A stretch of DNA of 64,000 nucleotides from Streptomyces sp. NBC_01335 (GTDB lineage: Bacteria > Actinomycetota > Actinomycetes > Streptomycetales > Streptomycetaceae). Each line of letters begins with the position of its first letter. Positions within the stretch are counted from its first letter, which is position 1. The notes beneath the pieces were generated by a model. That model was not told where the DNA came from and made no database searches. It was given only the letters and a program-made list of their open reading frames with translations. Shown here piece after piece: positions 7,901-17,091 of this stretch. The DNA lies in the NCBI RefSeq assembly GCF_035953295.1, contig NZ_CP108370.1:744001-808000 (forward strand). The letters are read 5' to 3'. Position numbers and translations under genes: made by a program.

Positions 7901-10682
7901 CATGGGCCGCTACCTGGCGCTGGAGCGGGCCGCCGAGAACGACGCGGCGCAGCGCGACTTCTGGCAGCGGTACCTGAGCGACGCGGAGCCCTCCCGGCTC
8001 CCCGGCGGGCACGGTGCGACCGGCGCCGCCGAGGCGTCCGTCGCCACCGTGACCGTGCCGATCCCCGCGGCGGACGGCGAGCGGATACGGGCGCTCGCCC
8101 GCTCGTCGGGCGTACCGGTCAAGACCGCCTACCTCGCCGCGCACACCGCGCTGCTGGCCCTGGTCACCGGCCGGCCCGAGGTGGTGACCGGTGTCGTCAC
8201 GAGCGGGCGGATCGAGGACGAGGGCGGCGACCGGGGCCTCGGGCTGTTCCTCAACACGCTGCCGCTGCGCACGCGTGGCGGCGACCAGACGTGGCGGGAG
8301 CTGCTCGCCGAGTCCTTCCTCAACGAGTCCAGGACCTACCCCTACCGCCGCTACCCGTTCGAGCGGATCCAGACCGAGGCCGGCCTCGGGCGGCTGTGCC
8401 CGACCGCCTTCAACTACACCGACTTCCACGTCTACGACGACCTGGCCGCACTCGGCATCCGGCTGCGGGACATCCGCTATCGCGAGGAGACCGACTTCGA
8501 GCTGCTGGTCACCGTGAACGAGGACCCGTTCGGCGACGCCGCGGCCGTCACGCTCGGCTACCGGACGTCGGTGCTCTCCGCCGGGCAGGCGCGGCGCTAC
8601 GGCGAGCTGTTCGCCGAGCTCGTCCGCGCGGCCGGCGCGCACCCGGACGAACCGGCCGTGCGGGGCCTGGCCGGCCGGCTGGACCGGCAGCGGCGGGACG
8701 CCGCCCCGGCCGCCGGAGCGGCGCGGTTCCGGCCGCTGCTGTCGCTGGTGGCCCAGCAGGTCCGCCGGGCGCCGTCGGAGGTGGTGCAGAGCCACGACGG
8801 CACCGACATGACGTACGGGCGGCTGGCCGCCCGGGTGTCCCGGCTGCGCGAGCAGCTGGTGGAGCACGCGGTCAGGCCCGGCACCAGGGTGGCCTGCTTC
8901 CTGCGGCGCGGCCACGACCCGCTGGTCGCCCTGCTGGGTCTGTGGGCGGCGGGCTGCGTGTACGTCCCCGTCGACCCGACGCTGCCGCGCCGGCGGCAGG
9001 AGGCGATGGTGCGCGGCATCGGCTGCGGCTTCGCGCTCCGCTCGGCCGGCGTTCCCGCGGCGGACACCGCCTGGCAGGGCGGCGAGGTACTGCTGTCCGG
9101 CGGGCCCGCGTCCGCGGCGACCTTCCGCAGCGGCGCGGCGGTGCTGTCGGACGGCCCCGGGGCGACGGCGGACCCCTCCTCGTGGCACGGCGCGGAGCCG
9201 GAGGACGAGGCGTACGTGCTGTTCACCTCCGGCTCGACCGGCGAGCCGAAGGCCGTCGCGATGCCGCACCGGGCCGTCGCCAACCTGATCGGCTGGCAGA
9301 TCGCCCAGCCGGAGTTCGCGCGGCGGCGCCGGATCAGCCAGTTCGCCGCGCTCTCCTTCGACGTCTCCGTGCAGGAGATGCTGACCGCGGCCGCGGGCGG
9401 CGGAACGCTCGTGGTGGTGCCGGAGGAGACCCGGCGCGACCCGCAGGAGCTGCTGGCCACCTTCCACCGCACCGGCGTCCAGACCGCGTTCCTCCCGCCT
9501 GTCGTGCTCCACCAGCTGGCGACCGTCCACGAGGCGCTCGGCGGCACGCCGCAGCAGCTGGAGACGGTGATCACCGCGGGCGAGGCGCTGGTGGTGACCG
9601 GGGAGGTACGGCGGCTGTGCGCGGCCGCGGGCGTCGGCGTGGTGAACCAGTACGGGCCCACCGAGACCCATGTCGTCACCGCCTTCCGGCTGGCCGGCGA
9701 CCCGTCGGACTGGCCGGAGCGGCCGCCGATCGGGCGGCCGGTCAGCGGGGCCGAGGTGCTGCTGCTCGACCCGCTGGGCCGGCCGGTGCCGGACGGCACA
9801 CCCGGTGAGCTGCACATCGGCGGTGCCGCCGTCGCACTCGGCTACCTCGGCTCCGCCGGGCAGGAACCGGCGTCCGCGGGCCGCTTCGGTGAGCCCGCCG
9901 AGGGGCTGGGGCGGCACTACCGCACCGGCGACCTGGTCCGCCTGGCCGATGGCGAACTGGAGTTCCTGGGCCGCGCGGACGGGCAGATGAAGATCCGCGG
10001 CCACCGCGTGGAGCCCGAGGAACTCGCCTCGGTGCTGCTGCGCCACCCGCTGGTCGCCGGCTGCGCGGTCACCGCGGTACCGGCGCCCGCAGGGGGGTCG
10101 GCGCTGGCCGCGTACGTGGTGGCCGCCGACGCGCCCGACGGCGGGCCGCTCACGGTCGAAGCGCTGCTGGAGCACGCCCGCGCGGAGCTGCCCGGTTACT
10201 CCGTGCCCTCGTACGTCGAGTTCCTGGACCGGCTGCCCCTCACCCGCAGCGGCAAGCTGGACCGGTCGGCGCTGCCCGCTCCGAGCGCCTCACCGGCCGG
10301 TGAGGCGGCCGCGTCCGCGACCGCCGCCGAGCGGCAACTGCTGGACACCTGGGCGGAGGTGCTCGGCCGCCCGGTCGCCTCCCCCACCGTGTCGTTCTTC
10401 GACGCGGGCGGGACGTCCCTGCTGGTCCTGCCCCTCTACCTGCGGCTGCTGCGCGTCCTCGACCGCGAGTTCGCCCTGCACGACCTGTTCCGGTTCCCGA
10501 CGGCCCGGCGCTTCGCCGAGTTCCTCGACGCTTCCGGGCAGAACGAGCCCACCGGTCCCGCCGGCGCTCCAGGCACCACGACCCACCACCGGAGGCTCAA
10601 CCAGCGCACTCCGGACCAGATTCTCGCCGCTGCGCGGCGCAGCCGATCGGCTCGGGGACGGGAGAGCAACAGCCATGACTGA
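4920..10682 (+). CDS. Bimodular NRPS: partial C, A, PCP, C, A, PCP
   Basis: A 1920-residue peptide synthetase. Residues about 1-200 look like the C-terminal part of a condensation domain only, with no HHxxxDG, as in some loading modules. A1 is about 205-700 (TSGSTGQPKG near 355, NGKLD near 695) and PCP1 has FELGGDSIT near 755. A full C domain (HHCVLDG near 957) is followed by A2 at about 1270-1785 (TSGSTGEPKA near 1436) and PCP2 (FDAGGTSLL near 1826). Specificity residues read by eye are A1 D-A-W-A-V-C-M-V-H, with no firm substrate (partly Thr-like), and A2 D-V-Q-F-I-A-Q-V-V, close to proline codes. The GTG at 4920 follows GAGGAG. The stop overlaps the PKS start by 8 bases. Proline is likely but not certain. 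Confidence 0.93.
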   Translation: MQHAEDGAPGDGASSFPLAAPRALAPAYRRARVRVDGVPPDTDLAAAVAVLLTRHQEAPRAVLGRIEADGGASRVHRIGVDVDPSAGFGDVRAAVGSAPADTVDDACDGPRVLVGPVDAQGPRSLRRRLSGCDIAFLADREGKALVCDYDTDLFGEATVRRLAEQVLRVAEQGAAAADRPVVDLDLPGTEERQALLALAATAPSDGRAALHRLIARRAAAHPEHIAVTAGGRDTTYRVLDSAADALAARLVRLGAGPGTRVGIRLPRSAELVVAMLAVLKTGAAYVPVDPGQPAGRQQRIADLAGLTALLVRRGDATPPLDGVACEPVDAEAPEPGAAAAVAGPDDPDAPAYVLFTSGSTGQPKGVEVRHANVVRLFDTTRELFGFTDRDVWVNAHSFAFDASVWELYGALLHGGRVVVAEPAVTRDPEALAALVEGERATMLALSPTAFEGFREASLRAGHAFASLRHLVLCAEALSFGSLSRWFDRYGDEQPRLSNMYGITETTVHSSFYPLTAADAADTRRLIGRPLPDTALYVLDEQDRSAPFGVPGEICVGGPGVSAGYLVVPEGARDPFGADPFSCVPGARMYRSGDKGRLLPDGRLEYLGRLDQQVKIRGHRIELGEVDAAFLALPQVRSARAWVVRRPGHPPVLAAALVMDGPGPYDPQELRALAARRLPGYMVPAGVVLLDELPRTVNGKLDTARLPDPLAEPSGGAADGAADEAEDPRVTRVREAVAAVLGRPSCGPDDGFFELGGDSITAVRLVAGLRGEGLGAELAHVYALRSPRRIAEALTDLDAGPRAAAAPFALLAEEDVRWVPDGAEDAFPATRLQQGMLLHSVLDGERVYHDVLSYTLDGTLDEAALRAAFASLVRRHPVLRTAFVADGPVTPLQVVHPSAAPDLVLDDLTGVPEEERERWLENWAAAERERPFDWTEPGLLRLFAHRVGERRWTLSLSVHHCVLDGWSAASLITELLTAHAAVLSDGTAAGAVEGLMGRYLALERAAENDAAQRDFWQRYLSDAEPSRLPGGHGATGAAEASVATVTVPIPAADGERIRALARSSGVPVKTAYLAAHTALLALVTGRPEVVTGVVTSGRIEDEGGDRGLGLFLNTLPLRTRGGDQTWRELLAESFLNESRTYPYRRYPFERIQTEAGLGRLCPTAFNYTDFHVYDDLAALGIRLRDIRYREETDFELLVTVNEDPFGDAAAVTLGYRTSVLSAGQARRYGELFAELVRAAGAHPDEPAVRGLAGRLDRQRRDAAPAAGAARFRPLLSLVAQQVRRAPSEVVQSHDGTDMTYGRLAARVSRLREQLVEHAVRPGTRVACFLRRGHDPLVALLGLWAAGCVYVPVDPTLPRRRQEAMVRGIGCGFALRSAGVPAADTAWQGGEVLLSGGPASAATFRSGAAVLSDGPGATADPSSWHGAEPEDEAYVLFTSGSTGEPKAVAMPHRAVANLIGWQIAQPEFARRRRISQFAALSFDVSVQEMLTAAAGGGTLVVVPEETRRDPQELLATFHRTGVQTAFLPPVVLHQLATVHEALGGTPQQLETVITAGEALVVTGEVRRLCAAAGVGVVNQYGPTETHVVTAFRLAGDPSDWPERPPIGRPVSGAEVLLLDPLGRPVPDGTPGELHIGGAAVALGYLGSAGQEPASAGRFGEPAEGLGRHYRTGDLVRLADGELEFLGRADGQMKIRGHRVEPEELASVLLRHPLVAGCAVTAVPAPAGGSALAAYVVAADAPDGGPLTVEALLEHARAELPGYSVPSYVEFLDRLPLTRSGKLDRSALPAPSASPAGEAAASATAAERQLLDTWAEVLGRPVASPTVSFFDAGGTSLLVLPLYLRLLRVLDREFALHDLFRFPTARRFAEFLDASGQNEPTGPAGAPGTTTHHRRLNQRTPDQILAAARRSRSARGRESNSHD

Positions 10683-13600
10683 CCGCCACACGGAGGTCTC
10701 GCCCACAGATGTCGCCATCATCGGGATCGCCTGCAACTTCGCGGGCGCACCCGGGCCCGAGGCATTCTGGGAGCGCATCTGCGAAGGCCGCGAGCTGCTG
10801 ACCCACTTCAGCGAGGACGATCTGCGGGCCGCCGGGATACCCGAGCAGCTGCTGGCCAACCCCGACTACATCCGGGTGAGCAGCCTGGTCGACGGGGCAG
10901 GCGACTTCGACGCCGACTTCTTCGGCATCACCCCCAGCGAGTCCCGGCTGATGGACCCGCAGCACCGGCTGATGCTCGAACTCGGCTGGCACGCGATGGA
11001 GGACGCGGGCTACGACCCGTCCCGCTATCCGGGTGACGTCGGCGTGTTCGTCGGCGGCGGCCGGCACGCGTACCTGCGCTACATCGAGCCGGAGTTCGAC
11101 CCCGAGGACCACCTCGACGGTTCCATCCGCGGCCTGCAGGCGGACATCGGCAACTACGGCGACTTCCTGGCGACCCGGATCTCGTACCGGCTGGGCCTGA
11201 CCGGGCCGAGCCTGAACGTGCAGACGGCGTGCTCCACCGCGCTGGTGGCCGTCCACCTGGCCTGCCAGAGCCTGTTCCTCGGCGAGTCGGACCTCGCCCT
11301 CGCGGGCGGCGTGAACCTGCACACCCCGCAGGTCAACGGCTACCTCTACGAGGAGGGTTCGATCTGCTCGCCGGACGGGCGGCTTCGCCCGTTCGACGCG
11401 GACGCCAACGGCTCGGTGTTCGGCAACGGCGGCGGCCTGGTCGTGTTGAAGCGGCTGTCGGACGCGATGGCCGAGGGCGACCGGGTGATCGCGGTCATCA
11501 AGGGCTCGGCGATCAACAACGACGGCTCGGAGAAGATGACCTTCACCGGGCCGAGCGTCGACGGCCAGGCCGAGGTGATCAGCCGGGCGCTGCGGGTCGC
11601 CGACGTCGACCCGGCGACCGTCGGATTCGTGGAGACCCACGGCACCGGGACAGCGCTGGGCGACCCGATCGAGGTGGCCGCGCTGGTCTCGGCGTTCGGA
11701 CCGGCGGCCGACGACGCCGCGGGCTGCGCGCTGGGCGCGGTCAAGGCGCAGATCGGCCATCTGGGCACTTCGGCGGGCGTCGCCGGGATCATCAAGGCGG
11801 CACTGGTGCTGGAGCGGGCGGAGATCCCGCCGATGGTCAACTTCACCAGTCTCAACCCGGGCATCGAGCTGACCGGTTCGCCGTTCTACATCCCCACCGA
11901 GTCCCGGCCGTTCGAGGGGCTGCGCCGGGCCGGCGTGAGCGCCTTCGGCGTCGGCGGCACCAACGCGCACGCGGTGCTGGAGCAGGCCCCGGCCGCCGCG
12001 CCCGTACCGCTGGACTCCGGGGACGGGCAGGAGGGTCGGGTCCTGCCGTTCGTGCTGTCGGCCCGCTCGGCCGACGCGCTGGCCGCGCTGCGCACCGCCC
12101 ACGGCCTCGCGCTGCGCTCGCGCCCCGGGCGGGCGGCGGACGCCGCCCACGTGCTGGCGCGGGGCCGCAAGCGTTTCCGGCACCGCACCTTCGTCACCGC
12201 CGCCACCGCCGAGGAGGCAGCGGCCCAGCTGACCTCGGGCGCGACGACGATCAGCGGGGTGGCTCCGGAGGCCGAACTGCCGGTGGTGTTCGCCTTCGCG
12301 GGCGAGGGCGGGCAGTACGCGGGCCTGGGCCGCGCGCTGTACGAGGGCGACGCCGCCTACCGGCGCACCGTCGACGACTTGTCCGAACTCGCCCTGGACA
12401 TCGCCGGTTTCGACGTCCGCGCGCTGCTCTACCCCGAGCCGGGCGACGAGGAGGTCGCCGCGGACCGGCTGAGCCGCGCCCTGTGGGCGCAGCCCGCGAT
12501 GTTCGTCTCCCAGTACGCGCTCGCCACCTCGCTGATCGCGGCGGGCGTCGTCCCGCACACCATGGTCGGCCACAGCCTCGGCGAGTACGCCGCCGCCTGC
12601 GTGGCGGGGATGCTCAGCACGTCCGACGCGCTGCGGCTGGTGTCCACCCGCGGGCGGCTGATGCAGGAGGAGACGCCGGACGGCGCGATGCTGGCCGTCG
12701 GACTCGACGAGGACGAGCTGCGCGCGATCCTGCCCGCCGACCTGGACGTCGCGGGTGTCAACGCCGTGGGGCAGTGCGTGGTGTCCGGGGCGACGGGGGC
12801 GATCGACGCGTTCCAGGCGCACCTGGAGGAGACCGACCTGCGGCACACCCGGCTCGGTACCTCCAACGCCGCGCACTCGCGGCTGATGGCGGGCATCGTG
12901 GAGGAGTACCGGGCGCTGCTGGCGCGGGTGGAGTTCGGCAAGCCGTCGATGCGGATCGTCTCGACCGTCACCGGCCGCGAGATCGGGCCGGACGAGATGG
13001 CCGACCCCGAGTACTGGATCCGCCACATGCTCCAGCCGGTGCGGTTCCGCGACGCGGCCCGCACGGTGCTGGAGGACGGCCCCGTCACCGTGGTCGAGGC
13101 CGGACCGGGCCGGGCGCTCACCCGCATGTTCGAGAACTCCGGCGGCGCGGCGGAGAGTCGCCCGGTCACTCCGTGGATGCGGAACGAGTGGTCGCCGAAG
13201 AGCACGGCGGAGCTGCTCGGCGCCGTCTGGGTGCAGGGTGGGCGGATCGACTGGGACCGGCAGTTCGCCGGTCTGGAGCCGCACCGGGTGTCGCTGCCCG
13301 GCTACCCGTTCGAGCGTTCCGAGCACTGGATCGACGTCACGCAGGACCACTCCCCCGTCGAACTGCCGGGCCTGCGGCGCTCGTCCCGGATCACGGGCTG
13401 GCTGCAGGTGCCGCGCTGGACGGTCGCACCGCCGTCCGAGGCCGCTCCGGCGCCGGCCGGGCCCCGGCGCGTGCTGCTGCCGCGGCCCGCGGTCTCCGCC
13501 GCCGCCGACGCGCTGGCGTCGGCGCTGGAGGCGGCCGGGCACAGCGTCGTACCACTGCTTCCCGGCGACCGTCCCGAACTGGACCCGGCCGGCTCCCGGC

Positions 13601-16600
13601 TCGTCGTCCGCCCGGGCGACCACGACGACCTGCGGCTGCTGTACGAGCTCCTCGCCGCGGGTGGGTCCGGCGTCGACACGGTGCTCTTCGCCGGGCTCCC
13701 CGACCGGGGCGCGGGTCAGGGCCCGCTCGCGGGGCGCGTCACCGACGCGCTGGAGCAGGGGTTCTGGCCGCTCGTCACGGCGGTGCGCGGCGTCGCCGCC
13801 GATCGCGGCGAGCGCGGTCTGGACGTCCTGGTCGTGACCGCCGACCGCCACCAGGTGGCGGCGGACGACCCGATCGACCCGGTGGCGTCCCTGCTGACCG
13901 GCCCCTGCCGGGTGCTGCCGCAGGAGTACCCGACGGTGCGCCTGGCCGAGCTGGACCTGTCGGCGGGCTTGGAGCCGAAGGCCGCTGCCGCGCTGGTCCT
14001 GGCCGAGCTGGGCAGGCCCGTGACGGCCCGCACCGTCGCGCACCGCGCCGGGATACGCCGGCTGCTGGCCCACGAGCCGCTGCCCGCGCTGACCGCGGGG
14101 CGGCCGTGGCGGGACGGCTGCAGCTACCTGATCACCGGCGGCCTGGGCGCGATCGGCCTGGCCCTGGCCGAGGACGCGGCGGAGTCGGCCGGCGTCACCC
14201 TGGTGCTGACGCACCGTTCGGCGTGGCCCGCCGAGGACGAGTGGGAGCGCGTCGCCGAGGACCCGGCCACCTCGCCGGAGTGGCGGGAGAGGGTCGCGGT
14301 GCTGCTCCGGCTGCGCCGCGCGGGCGCGGCGGTGCACTGCGTGCGGGCCGACGCCGCCGACCGCGAGGCGATGCGCGAGGTGCGTGAGCGCTACGGGCCC
14401 TTCCACGGCGTGGTGCACGCCGCCGGTGTGCCCAGCGGGCGGCTGGCGGCGGTGCTGGACGACGAGCACGTCCGCCGGGTGATGTCGCCGAAGGTGGACG
14501 GCGCCCTGGTGCTGGACGAGGTGGTCTCCGACGCCACGACCGAGTGGACGGCCTACTGCTCCTCGATGTCCGCGGTGGTCGGCGGCCTCGGCCACACCGA
14601 CTACTGCAGCGCCAACGCCTTCCTCGACGCCTTCGCGCAGTGGCGCACCGCGGCCGGGCGCCGCACCGTCTCGCTGGGCTTCGACGCCTGGACCGAGGGC
14701 GGGATGGCGGTCAAGGAGGCCACGCGCTCGCGCACCACGTCCGCCGCCGAAGAGGACGGCGAGGACTGGCGGCCCTTCGAACACCCGGTGTTCTCCGCGC
14801 GCGCCGGAGGGCCGGGTTACGGCGTCTTCCGGGGCGAGCTGCGCCGGGGCGCCGACTGGATCCTGGACGAACACCGGGTGGCCGGCCGGTCCCTGGTGCC
14901 CGGCACCGCCGTCGTCGAGTTCGTCAGGGCCGCCGCCGAGGCGCACCTGGGCACCACCGGCTTCGACATCACCGAGCTGGACCTGCTGCGTCCGCTCAGT
15001 GCCCCCGGCGCCACGCTCGCCTTCACCGTGCGCGTGGACGGGTCCGCCGGCGACGACGACGAGGTGACGGTCACCGTCTTCGGCCTCGGTCCCGACCAGC
15101 AGTGGTACCGCCAGGCCGTCGGCCGGATCGAGCCCGGCGCGCCGGGCGCCGAGCCGCAGGAGCGGCTGGAGATCCCGGCGGGCAGCGGCGAGGCGGGCAG
15201 CCTGCCGGGCTCCGACCTCATCACCTTCGGCCCGCGCTGGGACAACATCGAGCGGATCTGGCGGAGCGGCGCGGACGAGCTGCTGCTCGACTGCCGGCTC
15301 CCGTCGCGGTTCACCGACGACCTGGGCCGCTACGGGATCCACCCGGCCCTGCTGGACACGGCTGCCGGCGCGCTGGTGTCCGGTGTCAGCGACCGCGTGC
15401 ACCTGCCGATGTCCTACGAGCGGATCACCGTGCACGCCCCGATGCCGGCCCGGATCGTCAGCCGCATCACCCACCGGGAGTCCGGCGAGAGCGGCTCGCT
15501 CCTCTTCGACGTACGCGTCCAGGACGGGGCAGGGCAGCCGGTCCTCGACATCCTCGGCTACTCGCTGCGCGAGGTGGACCCCGACCGGGTCGCGGCGGAC
15601 CTCGGCGCCGACGCGGACGCGGTACCCGCCGCGGCGGCCAACCGCAGCCTGGTCTCCACCGAGGCGGGCGACCTGAGCGCCCTGCGCATGGTGCCCGCCG
15701 AGCGGCACGAGCCCGCCGCCGGCGAGATCGAGGTCGAGGTCAGGGCTACGGGCCTGAACTTCAAGGAGGTCCTGATCGCCGCGGGGGCTCTGGACGCCCC
15801 CGGCCCGGACCACCGCTTCGGCCTGGAGTGCGCCGGCGTCGTGACCGCCGTCGGCGAGGGCGTGAGCCGCTTCCGGGTCGGCGACGCGGTGATGGCGGTC
15901 GGCGCGTCCTGCTTCTCCGACTACGTCGTGGTCCGCGACGCGCTCGCCTGCCGCATCCCGGCCGGGATGACCTTCAGCCAGGCGGCTTCCATCCCGGTCG
16001 CCTTCACCACCGCCTACGACTGCCTGGTCAACGTCGGCGCGCTGGCGCGCGGCGAGCGGGTCCTCGTGCACGCGGCGGCCGGCGGGGTGGGCCTGGCGGC
16101 CCTGCAGATCGCCGCCCACCGCGGCGCCGAGGTGTTCGCCACGGCCGGCAACGAGACCAAGCGGAACGTGGTCGAGGGCCTGGGCGCCACCCTGGTGATG
16201 GACTCCCGCTCGCTGGACTTCGAGGCGGAGACCCTGGCCGCGGGCGGCGTCGACGTGGTGCTCAACTCGCTGGCCGGGGAGTTCATCCCGGCGGGCATGC
16301 GCACACTGCGCCCCCGGGGCCGGTTCGTCGAGATCGGCCGCCGCGACATCCTCGCCAACACCCCGCTGGACCTCGGGCTGTTCGCCTCGGGGCGCACCTT
16401 CGGCGCGTACAACCCGGAGATCGACGGGGACGCGTGGGAGCGGGCCTGGCGCTCGGTGGTCGAACTGCTCCAGCAGGGCGTGATCACCCCCCTGCCGGTG
16501 CGGACCTTCGGGGCGGACGAGGCCGACGAGGCCTTCTCGTTCATGTCCCGCGCCCACCACATCGGCAAGGTCGTCGTGATCCGGACGGGCGGCAACGAGC

Positions 16601-17091
16601 CGGTGACCGGTCACGGCGCCGACGCCGGCGAAGCGGCAGGGGCCGAGGGCATCACCGCGCGGCGGGGCGTCCTGGCGTTCCGCGACGCGCTGGGCGCCGG
16701 CCCCGCGCACGTCCTGGTCAGCCGGCGGGTGCCGGCCGCCACCGGCGACCAGTTCGTCGTGGCCGGCCACGTCCTCCAAGGCGGCGGCACCGGCTCCTCC
16801 GTCCACTCGCGGCCCGAACTGCCCTACCCGCTCACGCCGCTGGAGGGCGACACCGAGGAGCGGCTGGGCGCACTGTGGGGCGGTCTGCTGAGCATCGAGC
16901 AGATCGGGCGCGACGACCGCTTCCTCGACCTGGGCGGCGATTCGCTCTACGCCACGCAGCTGGTGGCCCGGATCAGGAACGCCTTCGGCGTCCGGGTCGC
17001 CCCGGCCGACATCCTCGGCGGGCTGAGCGTGCGCGAGCTGGCCGAGCTGATCGACCGCAGGCTGACGGCCGCCACCGAGGCGGGCGCATGA
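10675..17091 (+). CDS. Type I PKS module: KS-AT-KR-DH-ER-ACP
   Basis: A 2138-residue single-module polyketide synthase that should extend the NRPS-bound chain by one reduced ketide. The KS (about 12-435) has TACSTA with Cys186. The AT has GHSLGEY with Ser634; its extender is unassigned. A structural subdomain leads into the KR (LITGGLGAIG near 1155; Ser in SSMSAVVGG and Tyr in TDYCSAN). The DH has H1400 in HRVAGRSLVP and Asp in HPALLDTA near 1561. The ER (about 1673-1972) has a GGVGLAALQ nucleotide motif, and the ACP has LGGDSLYATQ near 2090. Modular PKSs normally run DH-ER-KR, so KR before DH and ER is unusual. The ATG at 10675 follows GGGAGAG; the stop overlaps the next gene as ATGA. Confidence 0.93.
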   Translation: MTDRHTEVSPTDVAIIGIACNFAGAPGPEAFWERICEGRELLTHFSEDDLRAAGIPEQLLANPDYIRVSSLVDGAGDFDADFFGITPSESRLMDPQHRLMLELGWHAMEDAGYDPSRYPGDVGVFVGGGRHAYLRYIEPEFDPEDHLDGSIRGLQADIGNYGDFLATRISYRLGLTGPSLNVQTACSTALVAVHLACQSLFLGESDLALAGGVNLHTPQVNGYLYEEGSICSPDGRLRPFDADANGSVFGNGGGLVVLKRLSDAMAEGDRVIAVIKGSAINNDGSEKMTFTGPSVDGQAEVISRALRVADVDPATVGFVETHGTGTALGDPIEVAALVSAFGPAADDAAGCALGAVKAQIGHLGTSAGVAGIIKAALVLERAEIPPMVNFTSLNPGIELTGSPFYIPTESRPFEGLRRAGVSAFGVGGTNAHAVLEQAPAAAPVPLDSGDGQEGRVLPFVLSARSADALAALRTAHGLALRSRPGRAADAAHVLARGRKRFRHRTFVTAATAEEAAAQLTSGATTISGVAPEAELPVVFAFAGEGGQYAGLGRALYEGDAAYRRTVDDLSELALDIAGFDVRALLYPEPGDEEVAADRLSRALWAQPAMFVSQYALATSLIAAGVVPHTMVGHSLGEYAAACVAGMLSTSDALRLVSTRGRLMQEETPDGAMLAVGLDEDELRAILPADLDVAGVNAVGQCVVSGATGAIDAFQAHLEETDLRHTRLGTSNAAHSRLMAGIVEEYRALLARVEFGKPSMRIVSTVTGREIGPDEMADPEYWIRHMLQPVRFRDAARTVLEDGPVTVVEAGPGRALTRMFENSGGAAESRPVTPWMRNEWSPKSTAELLGAVWVQGGRIDWDRQFAGLEPHRVSLPGYPFERSEHWIDVTQDHSPVELPGLRRSSRITGWLQVPRWTVAPPSEAAPAPAGPRRVLLPRPAVSAAADALASALEAAGHSVVPLLPGDRPELDPAGSRLVVRPGDHDDLRLLYELLAAGGSGVDTVLFAGLPDRGAGQGPLAGRVTDALEQGFWPLVTAVRGVAADRGERGLDVLVVTADRHQVAADDPIDPVASLLTGPCRVLPQEYPTVRLAELDLSAGLEPKAAAALVLAELGRPVTARTVAHRAGIRRLLAHEPLPALTAGRPWRDGCSYLITGGLGAIGLALAEDAAESAGVTLVLTHRSAWPAEDEWERVAEDPATSPEWRERVAVLLRLRRAGAAVHCVRADAADREAMREVRERYGPFHGVVHAAGVPSGRLAAVLDDEHVRRVMSPKVDGALVLDEVVSDATTEWTAYCSSMSAVVGGLGHTDYCSANAFLDAFAQWRTAAGRRTVSLGFDAWTEGGMAVKEATRSRTTSAAEEDGEDWRPFEHPVFSARAGGPGYGVFRGELRRGADWILDEHRVAGRSLVPGTAVVEFVRAAAEAHLGTTGFDITELDLLRPLSAPGATLAFTVRVDGSAGDDDEVTVTVFGLGPDQQWYRQAVGRIEPGAPGAEPQERLEIPAGSGEAGSLPGSDLITFGPRWDNIERIWRSGADELLLDCRLPSRFTDDLGRYGIHPALLDTAAGALVSGVSDRVHLPMSYERITVHAPMPARIVSRITHRESGESGSLLFDVRVQDGAGQPVLDILGYSLREVDPDRVAADLGADADAVPAAAANRSLVSTEAGDLSALRMVPAERHEPAAGEIEVEVRATGLNFKEVLIAAGALDAPGPDHRFGLECAGVVTAVGEGVSRFRVGDAVMAVGASCFSDYVVVRDALACRIPAGMTFSQAASIPVAFTTAYDCLVNVGALARGERVLVHAAAGGVGLAALQIAAHRGAEVFATAGNETKRNVVEGLGATLVMDSRSLDFEAETLAAGGVDVVLNSLAGEFIPAGMRTLRPRGRFVEIGRRDILANTPLDLGLFASGRTFGAYNPEIDGDAWERAWRSVVELLQQGVITPLPVRTFGADEADEAFSFMSRAHHIGKVVVIRTGGNEPVTGHGADAGEAAGAEGITARRGVLAFRDALGAGPAHVLVSRRVPAATGDQFVVAGHVLQGGGTGSSVHSRPELPYPLTPLEGDTEERLGALWGGLLSIEQIGRDDRFLDLGGDSLYATQLVARIRNAFGVRVAPADILGGLSVRELAELIDRRLTAATEAGA

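Noticed and set aside
10597..16806. Very long leftward open frame opposite the PKS
   Set aside because: It is produced by codon bias in the PKS gene; it is rich in Arg, Gly, Asp and Val with no domain signature, and the PKS motifs on the plus strand are complete.
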